27,352 nucleotides of DNA from an uncultured Clostridia bacterium (GCA_934663595.1 CAKUKM010000032.1:1-27352); one strand, 5' to 3'; positions 6,048 through 13,821 are shown, numbered from the stretch's first letter. Made by a program: numbers and translations. Notes: generated by a model not told the origin, from the sequence alone.

Positions 6048-6748
6048 CTGCCGCGACGAACGTACTGCTGGTGGAGGATGACGAGCGCATCCGCAACTAT
6101 ATCAAAACCTCGCTCCTGTCGGTGGGCTACGCGGTGCTGGAGGCGGAAACGCTGCGCATGGCGCACATGCTGGCCGCTTCCTACACGCCGGATCTGATTC
6201 TGATCGATCTGGGCCTGCCTGACGGCGACGGCCTTTCGCTGATTCACGATTTACGCACCTGGTCGAAGGTGCCGATCATCGTCGTTTCCGCGCGCGATCA
6301 CGAGCACGACAAGGTTTCCGCGCTGGACGCGGGCGCGGACGATTACATCACCAAGCCGTTCGGCGCGGACGAGCTGCTGGCGAGAATTCGCGCCGCGCTG
6401 CGCCGCATGCATTCGGGCGCTACCGGCCCGGAAATCTATTCGGCGCACGGCTTTTATCTGGACGCGGATCGCCGGCAGCTGACCATCGACGGCAAGCCCA
6501 TTCACCTTACGCAGACGGAATATCGCATCGTGCTGCTGCTCTGCCGGCATTCCGGGCGGGTCATGACCTATGAAGCGATCGTTTGCGACGTATGGGGGCC
6601 GTATTCCAGCTGCGACACGCAGATTCTGCGCGTGAACATGGCGAACATTCGCCGCAAGCTCGAAAAGGACGTGACCATGCCCGAATACATCACCACCGAA
6701 ATCGGCGTGGGCTATCGAATGATTGAAATGGACGGTGAATCCCATTGA
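6044..6748 (+). CDS. OmpR/KdpE-family response regulator
   Basis: A 234-residue DNA-binding regulator paired with the upstream kinase. The receiver domain (1-120) shows the acidic pair at 11-13 (EDD), phosphoacceptor Asp55 (LILIDLGLPD), Ser/Ala at 82-83 (VSA) and Lys104 in ITKPF. The C-terminal winged helix (about 130-230) has the typical LTQTEYRIVLLLCRHSGRVM and RVNMANIRRKLE stretches. The start at 6044 is fixed by AAAGGAGG just upstream and by the 4-nt overlap with the kinase stop. Its own stop overlaps the next start, so the three genes are translationally coupled. Confidence 0.95.
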   Translation: MTAATNVLLVEDDERIRNYIKTSLLSVGYAVLEAETLRMAHMLAASYTPDLILIDLGLPDGDGLSLIHDLRTWSKVPIIVVSARDHEHDKVSALDAGADDYITKPFGADELLARIRAALRRMHSGATGPEIYSAHGFYLDADRRQLTIDGKPIHLTQTEYRIVLLLCRHSGRVMTYEAIVCDVWGPYSSCDTQILRVNMANIRRKLEKDVTMPEYITTEIGVGYRMIEMDGESH

Positions 6749-7296
6749 ACGTATATGATTTTGACAACACCATCCTGCGCGGCGATTCCACCGCTCGGTT
6801 TTACGCCTTCTGCCTCGCGCGCACGCCGCGGATGTGGCTGGACATTCCCTGCCAGCTGGTAAACGGCGCGCTGTTTCTTGCGCGCATTCGCAAAAAGGAG
6901 GCCTACAAGCAGCGCCTGCTGCGGTTTTTGAACTGGATCGATGTGGATGCGGCCGTGGAGGCGTTCTGGGCACGCAATTTCTGCCGCGTGAAGAGCTGGT
7001 ACAAAAGGCAGCATCGGCCGGACGACGTGGTGATCTCCGCCTCGCCGGAATTCCTGATTCGCCCCGCGTGCGAGCGGCTCGGCATTGCGCGCGTAATCGG
7101 CTCGCCGATTGACAAAAACACCGGCCTGTATCAGGGAAACAATTGCCATGGCGAGGAAAAGGTGCGCGCGTTCCGCGCCCACTTCGGCTCCGTTCAGCCG
7201 GACGAATTCTATTCCGATTCCTATTCCGATTCGCCGATGGCCCGCATCTCCCGGCGCGCGTTCCTCGTGCGCGGCGAAACGCTGCGTCCCTGGTAA
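6745..7296 (+). CDS. HAD-superfamily phosphatase, SerB-like (HAD-IB)
   Basis: A 183-residue cytoplasmic phosphohydrolase. All four HAD motifs are visible: DFDNT with Asp5 and Asp7 (motif I), ISASPE with Ser98 (II), Lys139 in HGEEKV (III) and SDSYSD with Asp158 and Asp162 (IV). A helical insert at about 20-85 forms the cap. The substrate is unknown; phosphoserine phosphatase is the best-known relative. The start is TTG at 6745-6747, overlapping the regulator stop (TTGA). This is unusual, but the next in-frame ATG would remove the catalytic aspartates. Coupling to a two-component system suggests shared expression rather than a known pathway. Confidence 0.87.
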   Translation: MNVYDFDNTILRGDSTARFYAFCLARTPRMWLDIPCQLVNGALFLARIRKKEAYKQRLLRFLNWIDVDAAVEAFWARNFCRVKSWYKRQHRPDDVVISASPEFLIRPACERLGIARVIGSPIDKNTGLYQGNNCHGEEKVRAFRAHFGSVQPDEFYSDSYSDSPMARISRRAFLVRGETLRPW

Positions 7297-7313
7297 AAAG
7301 CGAACATTCTGTA

Positions 7314-7340
7314 CCCGTCGCAATACCGCGGCGGGTTTTT
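7314..7340 (+). terminator. Intrinsic terminator of the kinase operon
   Basis: An 8-bp stem CCCGTCGC/GCGGCGGG (one U-G pair) with a 6-nt loop, followed by TTTTT. It ends the kinase-regulator-phosphatase operon 17 nt after the last stop. The 137 nt from here to the next gene contain no promoter I can defend. Confidence 0.85.
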
Positions 7341-7477
7341 ATCGTGAATCGCGAATGTGTAGTGCAAATTTACGGATTAATGTTCGGAAAATTAACCTAT
7401 TCACGCGTGCAGCGATAACTTTCATCTGGTAAATTAAAGACAATCCCAAACGGGGCAAGACGAAGGAGGCAAAATTC

Positions 7478-8659
7478 ATGAAGAAGCTCGTATCTCTGGT
7501 ACTGGTTATGGTCATGGCGCTGATTTGCGCGTCCGCAGCGGTTGCGGAGGGCATCCCGGCCGATCAGATCAAGGTTGGCTACATTTACGTCGGCGACGAA
7601 AACGAAGGCTACACCGCGGCGCACTACGAGGGCGCTAAGGAAATGATGAAGACTCTGGGCCTGACGGACGATCAGGTCATCGTCAAGTGGTGCGTACCGG
7701 AAACCGAAGAGTGCTACGACGCGGCGGTTGATCTCGCGGAAGCGGGCTGCAACATCATCTTCGCGAACTCCTTCAGCCATGAATCCTATGTGATGCAGGC
7801 GGCGTCGGAGTATCCGAACGTCCAGTTCTGCCACGCGACCGGCTTCCAGGCTGCCTCCTCCGGTCTTGCGAATATGCACAACTACTTCACCTCGATCTAC
7901 GAGGCGCGCTACGTCTCCGGCGTGGTCGCGGGCCTGAAGCTGAACGAGATGATCGCGAACGGCACCGTTACCGAGGATAAGTGCGTGATCGGCTATGTCG
8001 GCGCGTATCCGTATGCCGAGGTTATCTCCGGCTACACCTCCTTCCTGCTGGGCGTTCGCTCCGTATGCCCGAGCGCGACGATGGAAGTCAAGTTCACCAA
8101 CAGCTGGGCGTCCTTCGATCTTGAGAAGGAAGCTGCCGAGGCGCTGATCGCGCAGGGCTGCGTTCTGATTGCTCAGCACGCCGACACCACCGGTGCTCCC
8201 ACCGCGTGCCAGGCCGCGAAGGTTCCCTGCGTTGGCTACAATGTTTCCATGAACGAAGTGGCTCCGGATGCGGCTCTGACCTCCTCCGCGAACGACTGGG
8301 GCATCTACAACACCTACGCGGTCAAGTGCGTCATCGACGGCACCCCGATCGATGTTGACTGGTGCAAGGGTCTCTCCGAGGGCGCGGTTCTGATCACCCC
8401 CCTGAACGAGAACACCGTTGCCGAAGGCACTGCCGAGAAGGTTGCCGAGGTTGAAAAGGCGATCAGCGACGGCACGCTGCACGTGTTCGACACCACCACC
8501 TTCACCGTGGGCGGCGAGACGCTGGAGAACCTGATCGCGAACAACGCCGATTACGCGAAGTACGCTGATTACGTCTCTGACGGCTACTATCACGAGTCCG
8601 AGCTGGCCTCCGCGCCGTCCTTCGATATCGCAATCGACGGCATCACGACGCTGGGCTAA
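7478..8659 (+). CDS. BMP-family ABC transporter substrate-binding protein (orphan)
   Basis: A 393-residue secreted or surface binding protein of the BMP/PnrA type, whose known members bind nucleosides (guanosine, uridine) or related ligands. A signal peptide covers residues 1-23, with hydrophobic core LVSLVLVMVMALICA and predicted type I cleavage after AVA. Family stretches include KVGYIYVGDENEGYTAAHYEGAK (about 31-53), an INFANSFSH-like segment near 95 and CVIGYVGAYPYAEVISG. The only cysteine in the leader, Cys17, is preceded by Leu-Ile rather than a small residue, so no proper lipobox is present, which is unusual for a Gram-positive family member. No permease or ATPase is adjacent. GAAGGAGG precedes the ATG. 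Codons (GGC, TCC, AAC) look selected for high expression. Confidence 0.92.
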   Translation: MKKLVSLVLVMVMALICASAAVAEGIPADQIKVGYIYVGDENEGYTAAHYEGAKEMMKTLGLTDDQVIVKWCVPETEECYDAAVDLAEAGCNIIFANSFSHESYVMQAASEYPNVQFCHATGFQAASSGLANMHNYFTSIYEARYVSGVVAGLKLNEMIANGTVTEDKCVIGYVGAYPYAEVISGYTSFLLGVRSVCPSATMEVKFTNSWASFDLEKEAAEALIAQGCVLIAQHADTTGAPTACQAAKVPCVGYNVSMNEVAPDAALTSSANDWGIYNTYAVKCVIDGTPIDVDWCKGLSEGAVLITPLNENTVAEGTAEKVAEVEKAISDGTLHVFDTTTFTVGGETLENLIANNADYAKYADYVSDGYYHESELASAPSFDIAIDGITTLG

Positions 8660-8671
8660 TCCAATTCCACT

Positions 8672-8701
8672 GCGGAGCGCTTTCGGGCGCTCCGCTTTTT
8701 T
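8672..8701 (+). terminator. Strong intrinsic terminator after the BMP gene
   Basis: A perfect 9-bp stem GCGGAGCGC/GCGCTCCGC with loop TTTCGG and six T residues. The next gene starts only 7 nt later. Confidence 0.93.
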
Positions 8702-8707
8702 GATGAT

Positions 8708-9304
8708 ATGAATACGCTGTTTGACAACATGCATGCCGCCGCGCTGGAGCGGCTGACGGGCCGGTCGCCGGAGCAGATCTGCCGGGCGGGAAACGTGACC
8801 TTCGAACGCGGCGCGTTTCATTTTGAAAGCCTCGGCCGGCAAATCGCCGTTCGCTATCCCGAATACGGCATTTGCCCGGAACTCGACCCGTGGCATATTT
8901 TGACGATTCTGCACTATCTGGCCGCGGCCGATGGAACGCCGCTGTCCGGTCGGCCCATTTCCTTTTCCGACCACCGGGACGGTCTCGCGCGCGGCCACAA
9001 TTTCGATCGGGACGCGGAGCGGCAGATTCAGCATCTGGGCGCGCTTTCCGCTGCGGAGCTTAAGCTGCGCTGCCGCGATATGGGCGCGCAGCTCCGCCCC
9101 TCGAACGCCGATTTCTGCGCCGAATTCCATTTCATGCCGAATTACCCGGTCTGGCTGAAGCTGTGGTTCGCGGACGATGAATTTCCCGCGTCCGGCCGCC
9201 TGCTGCTGGACGCTTCGGCGGAGCATTACCTGAGCATGGAGGACGCGGTGACCGTCGGCACGCTGATTTTAAATCGCCTGCTGGCCGAAGGGCGCGCGCT
9301 TTAG
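8708..9304 (+). CDS. DUF3786 domain protein
   Basis: A 198-residue soluble protein resembling the DUF3786 family, common in anaerobes and without a settled function. Typical stretches are LDPWHILTILHYLAAADGTPLSG (about 58-80), the SFSDHRDG segment, the middle CAEFHFMPNYPVWLKLWFADDEFPASGRLLLDASAEHYLSMEDAV (about 138-182) and a helical end. No signal peptide. The start is uncertain: no Shine-Dalgarno sequence precedes the ATG at 8708, which sits directly against the preceding terminator, and no other in-frame start is better supported. Expression may come from read-through of that terminator. Confidence 0.8.
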   Translation: MNTLFDNMHAAALERLTGRSPEQICRAGNVTFERGAFHFESLGRQIAVRYPEYGICPELDPWHILTILHYLAAADGTPLSGRPISFSDHRDGLARGHNFDRDAERQIQHLGALSAAELKLRCRDMGAQLRPSNADFCAEFHFMPNYPVWLKLWFADDEFPASGRLLLDASAEHYLSMEDAVTVGTLILNRLLAEGRAL

Positions 9305-9330
9305 CCCCGTGCGAAGCGCGCCTCTTTTTT
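9294..9330 (+). terminator. Intrinsic terminator overlapping the end of the DUF3786 gene
   Basis: An 8-bp stem GCGCGCTT/AAGCGCGC (9294-9301 with 9314-9321) whose 5' arm includes the last codons and stop, followed by CTCTTTTTT. Confidence 0.75.
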
Positions 9331-9341
9331 GCGCGGCGGCG

Positions 9342-9370
9342 TTGATTCCGGAGCGCGTTGGTGGTATACT
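9342..9370 (+). promoter_or_regulatory. Sigma-A promoter
   Basis: TTGATT at 9342-9347, a 17-nt spacer and TATACT at 9365-9370. Transcription would begin near 9377, 44 nt before the next start codon. Confidence 0.8.
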
Positions 9371-9420
9371 ATAGAAGAATTCTGCGCACAGGCGCATAGT
9401 ATCAAAGGACGGGACATAAT

Positions 9421-10485
9421 ATGAATCAGGCAATTAATCTTCCCAAATCCGTATATTCGGGCGTATGGAACAGCGGCCACTGCCAGGGCGTCGCCGTGGA
9501 TACGAACAAAAAGTACATCTATTACGCCTTCACGACCACTCTGGTCAAGACCGACCTCGAGGGCAATCTGATCGGCAGCGTGACCGGCCTGCTCGGCCAC
9601 CTCGGCTGCGTCGATTTCTGCGATGGCGACGGCCGGCTGTACGGCTCGCTGGAATACAAAAACGACGTAATCGGCAAGGGCATTCTCGCGCATCTCGGCA
9701 GCGACGCGCAGCTGGAGAACGCGTTTTACATGGCGATCTTCGACGTGGACAAGATCGACCGCGTGGGCATGGACGCGACGACCGACGGCGTGATGACGGC
9801 GGTGTATTTGAAGGAGGTCGTGGACGATTTCTCCGCGAGCGTTTCCTGCGGCGGCAAGACGTTTGCGCATCGCCACGGCTGCAGCGGCATCGATGGAACG
9901 ACGTTCGGCAAAATTCCCGGCGGCAAGGACGATCGCGATTACCTGTTCGTTTCCTACGGCGTTTACAGCGAGCTCGACCGCGCGGACAACGATTATCAGG
10001 TGATTCTCTGCTACGACACGTCCGATTGGAAGCAGTACGAGCACGCGCTGCATCAGGACGCGATGCACCATTTCGGCCCCGCAAGGCCGGCGCACAAGTT
10101 CTTCGTCTATACGGGCAACACGAACTACGGCGTTCAGAACCTGGAATACGACGCGGCGACCGGCAATTTCCTGATGGCCGTTTATCGCGGCAAAAAGGAA
10201 TCGTTTCCGAACTATGCGATGTACATTCTGGACGGCTCGAAAGCGCCGGTGCGCGAAAAGCTGATCGGCGTGGAGCCGGAAACCGAGGGCGAGGTGCTGT
10301 CGCTTCTGGACAACGGCACCGGCGAAAAGACGCCCGGCTGGAACTTTGAATACGGCAGCACGGGCCTGTATTCGTTCGGCGACGGCCAGTTCTATGTCTC
10401 CCATGATTCCAAATGCGAGGGCGGCTTCGATACGCACGTAAAGCTCTATCGCTGGGACGGCGTTTCCCCGCTCGCGGAGGCCTAA
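9421..10485 (+). CDS. Conserved soluble protein of unknown function, possibly beta-propeller
   Basis: I do not recognise a family. The 354-residue protein has no signal peptide or membrane segment. It has repeated blocks of short beta-like stretches with aromatic and glycine turns: CQGVAVDTNKKYIYYAFTTTLVKTDLEGNLIG at about 21-52, DFCDGDGRLYGSLEY, DYLFVSYGVYSE, NLEYDAATGNFLMAVYRG and STGLYSFGDGQFYVSHDSK near the end. This resembles a propeller fold with about 40-60 residues per blade. A conserved-looking HRHGCSG segment lies at about 149-155. AAAGGAC precedes the ATG. It is followed after 25 nt by a PAP2 phosphatase under the same promoter, so a shared role in lipid or envelope metabolism is possible but unproven. 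Confidence 0.75.
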   Translation: MNQAINLPKSVYSGVWNSGHCQGVAVDTNKKYIYYAFTTTLVKTDLEGNLIGSVTGLLGHLGCVDFCDGDGRLYGSLEYKNDVIGKGILAHLGSDAQLENAFYMAIFDVDKIDRVGMDATTDGVMTAVYLKEVVDDFSASVSCGGKTFAHRHGCSGIDGTTFGKIPGGKDDRDYLFVSYGVYSELDRADNDYQVILCYDTSDWKQYEHALHQDAMHHFGPARPAHKFFVYTGNTNYGVQNLEYDAATGNFLMAVYRGKKESFPNYAMYILDGSKAPVREKLIGVEPETEGEVLSLLDNGTGEKTPGWNFEYGSTGLYSFGDGQFYVSHDSKCEGGFDTHVKLYRWDGVSPLAEA

Positions 10486-10510
10486 ATCAACGCGGAAAGG
10501 CGGAAAAGGG

Positions 10511-11206
10511 ATGAAGAGGAAAATTCGATCGAAATACCTGCTGGCGTTCGCGCTGCTGCTGCTGTTCGCGGTATTCACCGTGCTGGTGCAAAAGGTGGAC
10601 GTGCAGCCGATCGGCCCGAACGGCTCCGAGGTCGGCTTTGCGAGCCTGAACGGAAGCGTTCACGACAAGCTCGGCGAGAACGACGCCTGCTACAAGCTCA
10701 CGAAGCTGATCGGCTATCTGGCCCTTGCGACCGCGCCGTGCTTCGCGCTGCTCGCGCTGGTGCAGTTGATTCGCAAAAAAAGCCTCGCCGGCGTGGACGG
10801 CGATCTGTGGGCGCTGGCGATTTACTATGTGTTGGTCGGCGCGTGCTATGTGGCGTTTGAAAAGTACGTGGTGAATTACCGGCCGGTTCTGGTAGACGGC
10901 GTGCTCGAGGCGTCGTATCCGTCTTCGCACACGATGCTGGCGGCATCGCTGTTCGGCGCAACGATCGTTCAGATGCGCAAGCGCGTGCGCGTAAAGCCGC
11001 TGCGCATGCTGATCGACGCGGTGCTCGTATTGGCCATTGCGGCCATGGCGGTCGGACGGCTGATGAGCGGTGTGCACTGGCTGACGGACATCGTGGGCGG
11101 CCTGCTGCTGGGACTGGCGCTGGCGGAGCTGTACGGCGCGGTATTTACCCAGATTCGCCGCGCGCAGAAGCGCAAGGCCAAGGCGGCAAAGCGAAATCAC
11201 AAATAA
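10511..11206 (+). CDS. PAP2-family membrane phosphatase
   Basis: A 231-residue membrane enzyme that removes phosphate from lipids or prenyl phosphates at the membrane surface. All three PAP2 signature regions are present: K118...RP (KYVVNYRP; one residue shorter spacing than the usual K-x6-RP), PSSHT with His140, and GRLMSGVHWLTD with Arg183, His189 and Asp193. About six membrane segments are predicted, and a strongly basic tail (QKRKAKAAKRNHK) sits at the cytoplasmic end. AAAAGGG precedes the ATG. It may act on undecaprenyl diphosphate, phosphatidic acid or phosphatidylglycerol phosphate; the sequence does not decide. Likely co-transcribed with the preceding gene. Confidence 0.9.
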   Translation: MKRKIRSKYLLAFALLLLFAVFTVLVQKVDVQPIGPNGSEVGFASLNGSVHDKLGENDACYKLTKLIGYLALATAPCFALLALVQLIRKKSLAGVDGDLWALAIYYVLVGACYVAFEKYVVNYRPVLVDGVLEASYPSSHTMLAASLFGATIVQMRKRVRVKPLRMLIDAVLVLAIAAMAVGRLMSGVHWLTDIVGGLLLGLALAELYGAVFTQIRRAQKRKAKAAKRNHK

Positions 11207-11211
11207 ATTCA

Positions 11212-11243
11212 GGGCGAGGGAATAAATCCCCCGCCCGTTTTTT
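11212..11243 (+). terminator. Intrinsic terminator after the PAP2 gene
   Basis: A stem of nine positions (11212-11220 with 11228-11236, one A-C mismatch), a 7-nt loop and GTTTTTT. It separates this operon from the convergent ABC transporter genes. Confidence 0.82.
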
Positions 11244-11281
11244 CCTCCGGCGGCAAGCGCAAATGGCCTCGCCGCGAGTCT

Positions 11282-12058
11282 TCAGCTGCCCGCGGATTTG
11301 TATCTCTTCACGCCCACCTTCCACAGGAGCGCGCACGGAATCAGAAACAGCGGCGTAAATACCGGCGCGACGGCGCGCAGCGCGCTGTCCGACCGGCCGA
11401 GCAGATAAGTCAGCGGGTAATACTGAAACAGCGCGTAGGGAACGACGTAGGTGCAGAATTTGAGCAGCGTTTTTCCATAGACGTCCAGCGGATATTTGCC
11501 GAAATCGCGCGCGCCGTGCAGAAACACATTCACGCATTCCAGCCCCTCCAGCGTAAAAAAACACAGTCCGGCGTAAATCCACGCCAGCCCCGCGAACACC
11601 ACCGTGCCGCCCGCGATCATCATCAGCAGCACGCCCGCGCGCGCGAGCGTCCATTCCACCGGCGAAAGCGCAATGCCGATCGCCAATGCGACCAGCGCCT
11701 GAATCAGCTTGCCCAGCCGCCCGAATTCGATTTTGTGGCACAGCACCTGAAACACCAGTCCGCGCGGCCGCACGAGCATCCGATCAAAATCCGCATTGCG
11801 AACGAGGCCCGCGAAATGGTCGAACCCGCGGAAAAAGCATTCCATCAGCGAAAACGACAGCACCATCACCGCAAAGCAGATCGCGCATTCGCCCACCGTA
11901 TAGCCGCCGACCGTTTCAAACCGGTCCAGCAGCAGCCACAGCGTTGCAAATTCGGTGCACGAGGTCAGAAACTGGCCCAGCGCATACAGGAAAAACGACT
12001 TCTTATGCGCCATGCAGGTCTTTAAATGCATCGCGAGATAATGAAAATACAGCTTCAT
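11282..12058 (-). CDS. ABC-2 family transporter permease (second subunit)
   Basis: A 258-residue membrane subunit with about six transmembrane segments, of the uncharacterised export family that pairs two permeases with one ATPase (COG3694/COG4587 type). It starts MKLYFHYLAMHLKTCMAHKKS and contains the typical RNADFDRMLVRPRGLVFQVL segment near residue 90. It is last in the operon. Two ATG codons are possible: 12064 overlaps the preceding stop, while 12058 lies 9 nt from GGAGG and was chosen. Neither substrate nor direction is visible; family neighbours suggest efflux. Confidence 0.88.
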   Translation of the reverse strand: MKLYFHYLAMHLKTCMAHKKSFFLYALGQFLTSCTEFATLWLLLDRFETVGGYTVGECAICFAVMVLSFSLMECFFRGFDHFAGLVRNADFDRMLVRPRGLVFQVLCHKIEFGRLGKLIQALVALAIGIALSPVEWTLARAGVLLMMIAGGTVVFAGLAWIYAGLCFFTLEGLECVNVFLHGARDFGKYPLDVYGKTLLKFCTYVVPYALFQYYPLTYLLGRSDSALRAVAPVFTPLFLIPCALLWKVGVKRYKSAGS

Positions 12059-12063
12059 GCGCA

Positions 12064-12867
12064 TCAACCTCCCAGCACCGCGAGCTTCTTCATGCCCTTT
12101 TCCTGCAGGATTTTGCCGAACGCGACCATTGCAATCAGCCAGAACGCCTGCAGCAGCAGCATTTTGCCCGCCGCCGTGCCCGCGATATCGCCGCCGTAGA
12201 TGCGCAGCGGTGCGTTCATCATCGCGCCAAACGGCGAATAGCCCAGGATTCGGCCCATCCAATCGGGCATGAACGGCAGCGGCAGCAGCTCGCCGCTCAA
12301 TATCGACACCACCGGCGCAACCACCGCGCGCACGCCGTCGCTGGATACGGTAAAGAAGCAGCTGAAATACAAAATCAGCGTAAACGCGCACGTCACGCCC
12401 AGCGCCAGCGCCAGCGAAATCAGAAACGCCGCAAACGCCGCGGGCGAAGCCGGCAGCGCCAGTCCCCACGGCGCGGGCAGCAGCGAGGCGAACAAAATCA
12501 CCGGCAAAAAGCGCATCGCCGCGCGGCTCATGCGCAGCGCTGCCGTTCGCGCGAACCACATGCCGTAAATCCCGACCGGGCGGCAGAGCTCATAGGCGAT
12601 ATTGCCGGAAAGCACGCTGTCGAACAGCTCGTTTTCCGCCGACCACGTATTCAGCATCGCAAACAGCGCCTGCCGCAGCCAGATATAGCTGCCCAGCGCG
12701 CTCAGCTGCATCGGAAAGCGCGCCGCATGGTCGGCATAGAGCGTTCGATACAGCATCATTTCCATAAATCCCCAGAAAAACTGCGTAAATACCCCCGCCC
12801 ACGCGGCCGTTCGGTATTGCAGCCCCTTGATGAACTGCATTTTGAAGAAAGCAAAGCACGCTCTCAT
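12064..12867 (-). CDS. ABC-2 family transporter permease (first subunit)
   Basis: A 267-residue membrane subunit with about six transmembrane segments, paired with the next permease and the ATPase. Typical stretches are QYRTAAWAGVFTQFFWGFMEMMLYR at about 17-41, the LSGNIAYELCRPVGIYGMWFAR segment (about 86-107) and FFTVSSDGVRAVVAPVVSILSGELLPLPFMPDW near 171-203. Its start lies 12 nt after the ATPase stop and its stop overlaps the next possible ATG by one base, which suggests tight translational coupling. Confidence 0.9.
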   Translation of the reverse strand: MRACFAFFKMQFIKGLQYRTAAWAGVFTQFFWGFMEMMLYRTLYADHAARFPMQLSALGSYIWLRQALFAMLNTWSAENELFDSVLSGNIAYELCRPVGIYGMWFARTAALRMSRAAMRFLPVILFASLLPAPWGLALPASPAAFAAFLISLALALGVTCAFTLILYFSCFFTVSSDGVRAVVAPVVSILSGELLPLPFMPDWMGRILGYSPFGAMMNAPLRIYGGDIAGTAAGKMLLLQAFWLIAMVAFGKILQEKGMKKLAVLGG

Positions 12868-12879
12868 GCCCTCGCCCCC

Positions 12880-13677
12880 TCAAACGCGATAGCGCGCGTA
12901 CAGCTCCGCCGCCAGCGCGTCCAGCGACTGCGCCTCCGGGTTGATCGCGCGCACATCCTCGAACGTCCCGTCCAGAAGGAGCTTGCCATGGCCGATCAGC
13001 AGAATGCGATTGGCGAGCGCGGAGATGTCCTGCATGTCGTGGGTGGTCAGAATCACGGTCGTGCCGCGCTCCTGATTGATTCTCCGAATAAACGCGCGCA
13101 CCTTCAGCTTGCTCACCGCGTCCAGACCGATCGTCGGCTCGTCCAGGAACAGCACGCGCGGCTCATGCAAAAGCGACGCGGCAATTTCGCAGCGCATGCG
13201 CTGGCCGAGGCTCAGCTGGCGCGCGGGCGTGCGCAGCAAATCGCCCAGATCCATCATTTCGGTAAGCGCGTCCAGGTTTTTGCGATAGCGCGCGGGCTCG
13301 ATGCGATAGATCTCGGAAAGCAGCGCATACGAATCGATCACCGGCACGTCCCACCAGAGCTGCGTGCGCTGGCCGAACACCACGCCGATCTCCGCCGCGT
13401 GCGCCTTGCGCTCCTTCCATGGAACGCGGCCGTTTACGAGGCAGGAACCGGAATCGGGCGTGAGAATGCCGGAGAGGATTTTGATGGTCGTGGATTTTCC
13501 GGCGCCGTTCGGGCCGATGTAGCCCACGACTTCGCCGTCCTGAATGGTAAAGGAAAGGTCGTCCAGCGCGCGAACGATTTGCGTTTCCCGCCGCCCGAGC
13601 GCCTTGATCGCCTGAAACAACCCGCCGTCGCGGCGGGCCACCGAATAGGTCTTGCTCAAATGTTCCACTTGTATCAT
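12880..13677 (-). CDS. ABC transporter ATP-binding protein (COG4586 type)
   Basis: A 265-residue nucleotide-binding subunit energising the two downstream permeases. Visible are Walker A GPNGAGKS (55-62), the Q-loop GQRTQLWWDVPV (Gln103), signature LSLGQ (155-159), Walker B VLFLDE (175-180) and switch His213 (TTHD). The FGQRTQLWWD motif is characteristic of this exporter subfamily. The start at 13677 is supported by AAGGAGG 8 nt upstream; an in-frame ATG at 13701 would contain that site. It heads a three-gene operon with its own promoter and a 108-nt leader. Confidence 0.94.
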   Translation of the reverse strand: MIQVEHLSKTYSVARRDGGLFQAIKALGRRETQIVRALDDLSFTIQDGEVVGYIGPNGAGKSTTIKILSGILTPDSGSCLVNGRVPWKERKAHAAEIGVVFGQRTQLWWDVPVIDSYALLSEIYRIEPARYRKNLDALTEMMDLGDLLRTPARQLSLGQRMRCEIAASLLHEPRVLFLDEPTIGLDAVSKLKVRAFIRRINQERGTTVILTTHDMQDISALANRILLIGHGKLLLDGTFEDVRAINPEAQSLDALAAELYARYRV

Positions 13678-13749
13678 GCCGGTTGCCTCCTTGGTAGTCA
13701 TAGAGCTATCTTGCCAAGCGGTGAGCCCGGGTAACGACGCCGCGCTCCG

Positions 13750-13765
13750 TCCCGCAATTGCGGGA
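13750..13765. promoter_or_regulatory. 16-bp perfect palindrome in the ABC operon leader (possible operator)
   Basis: TCCCGCAATTGCGGGA, a perfect palindrome about 20-35 nt downstream of the predicted transcription start. It could bind a dimeric repressor, or form a short hairpin in the mRNA. No regulator gene is adjacent. Confidence 0.5.
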
Positions 13766-13792
13766 TACCGTTTTGATCAGAGGGTGAATTTC

Positions 13793-13821
13793 ATTATACC
13801 ATACCCCCGCGCCGCGGTCAA
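13793..13821 (-). promoter_or_regulatory. Sigma-A promoter of the ABC exporter operon
   Basis: On the minus strand, TTGACC (13816-13821), a 17-nt spacer and TATAAT (13793-13798). It is divergent from the phospholipid operon promoter about 70 bp away. Confidence 0.85.

Noticed and set aside
7209..7232. Tandem 12-nt repeat TATTCCGATTCC in the HAD gene
   Set aside because: It encodes the duplicated Tyr-Ser-Asp-Ser of motif IV, which supplies the two required aspartates; it is a functional motif rather than a slippage tract.
7397..9226. 609-codon open frame on the minus strand across the BMP and DUF3786 genes
   Set aside because: It lies antisense to two clear genes and a terminator; long antisense frames are expected with this GC-rich codon use, and its composition (Arg/Val-rich, low complexity) is not protein-like.
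11686..13734. 682-codon open frame on the plus strand across the ABC operon
   Set aside because: It is a mirror of the exporter genes, dominated by Arg, His and Gln, with no recognisable domain.
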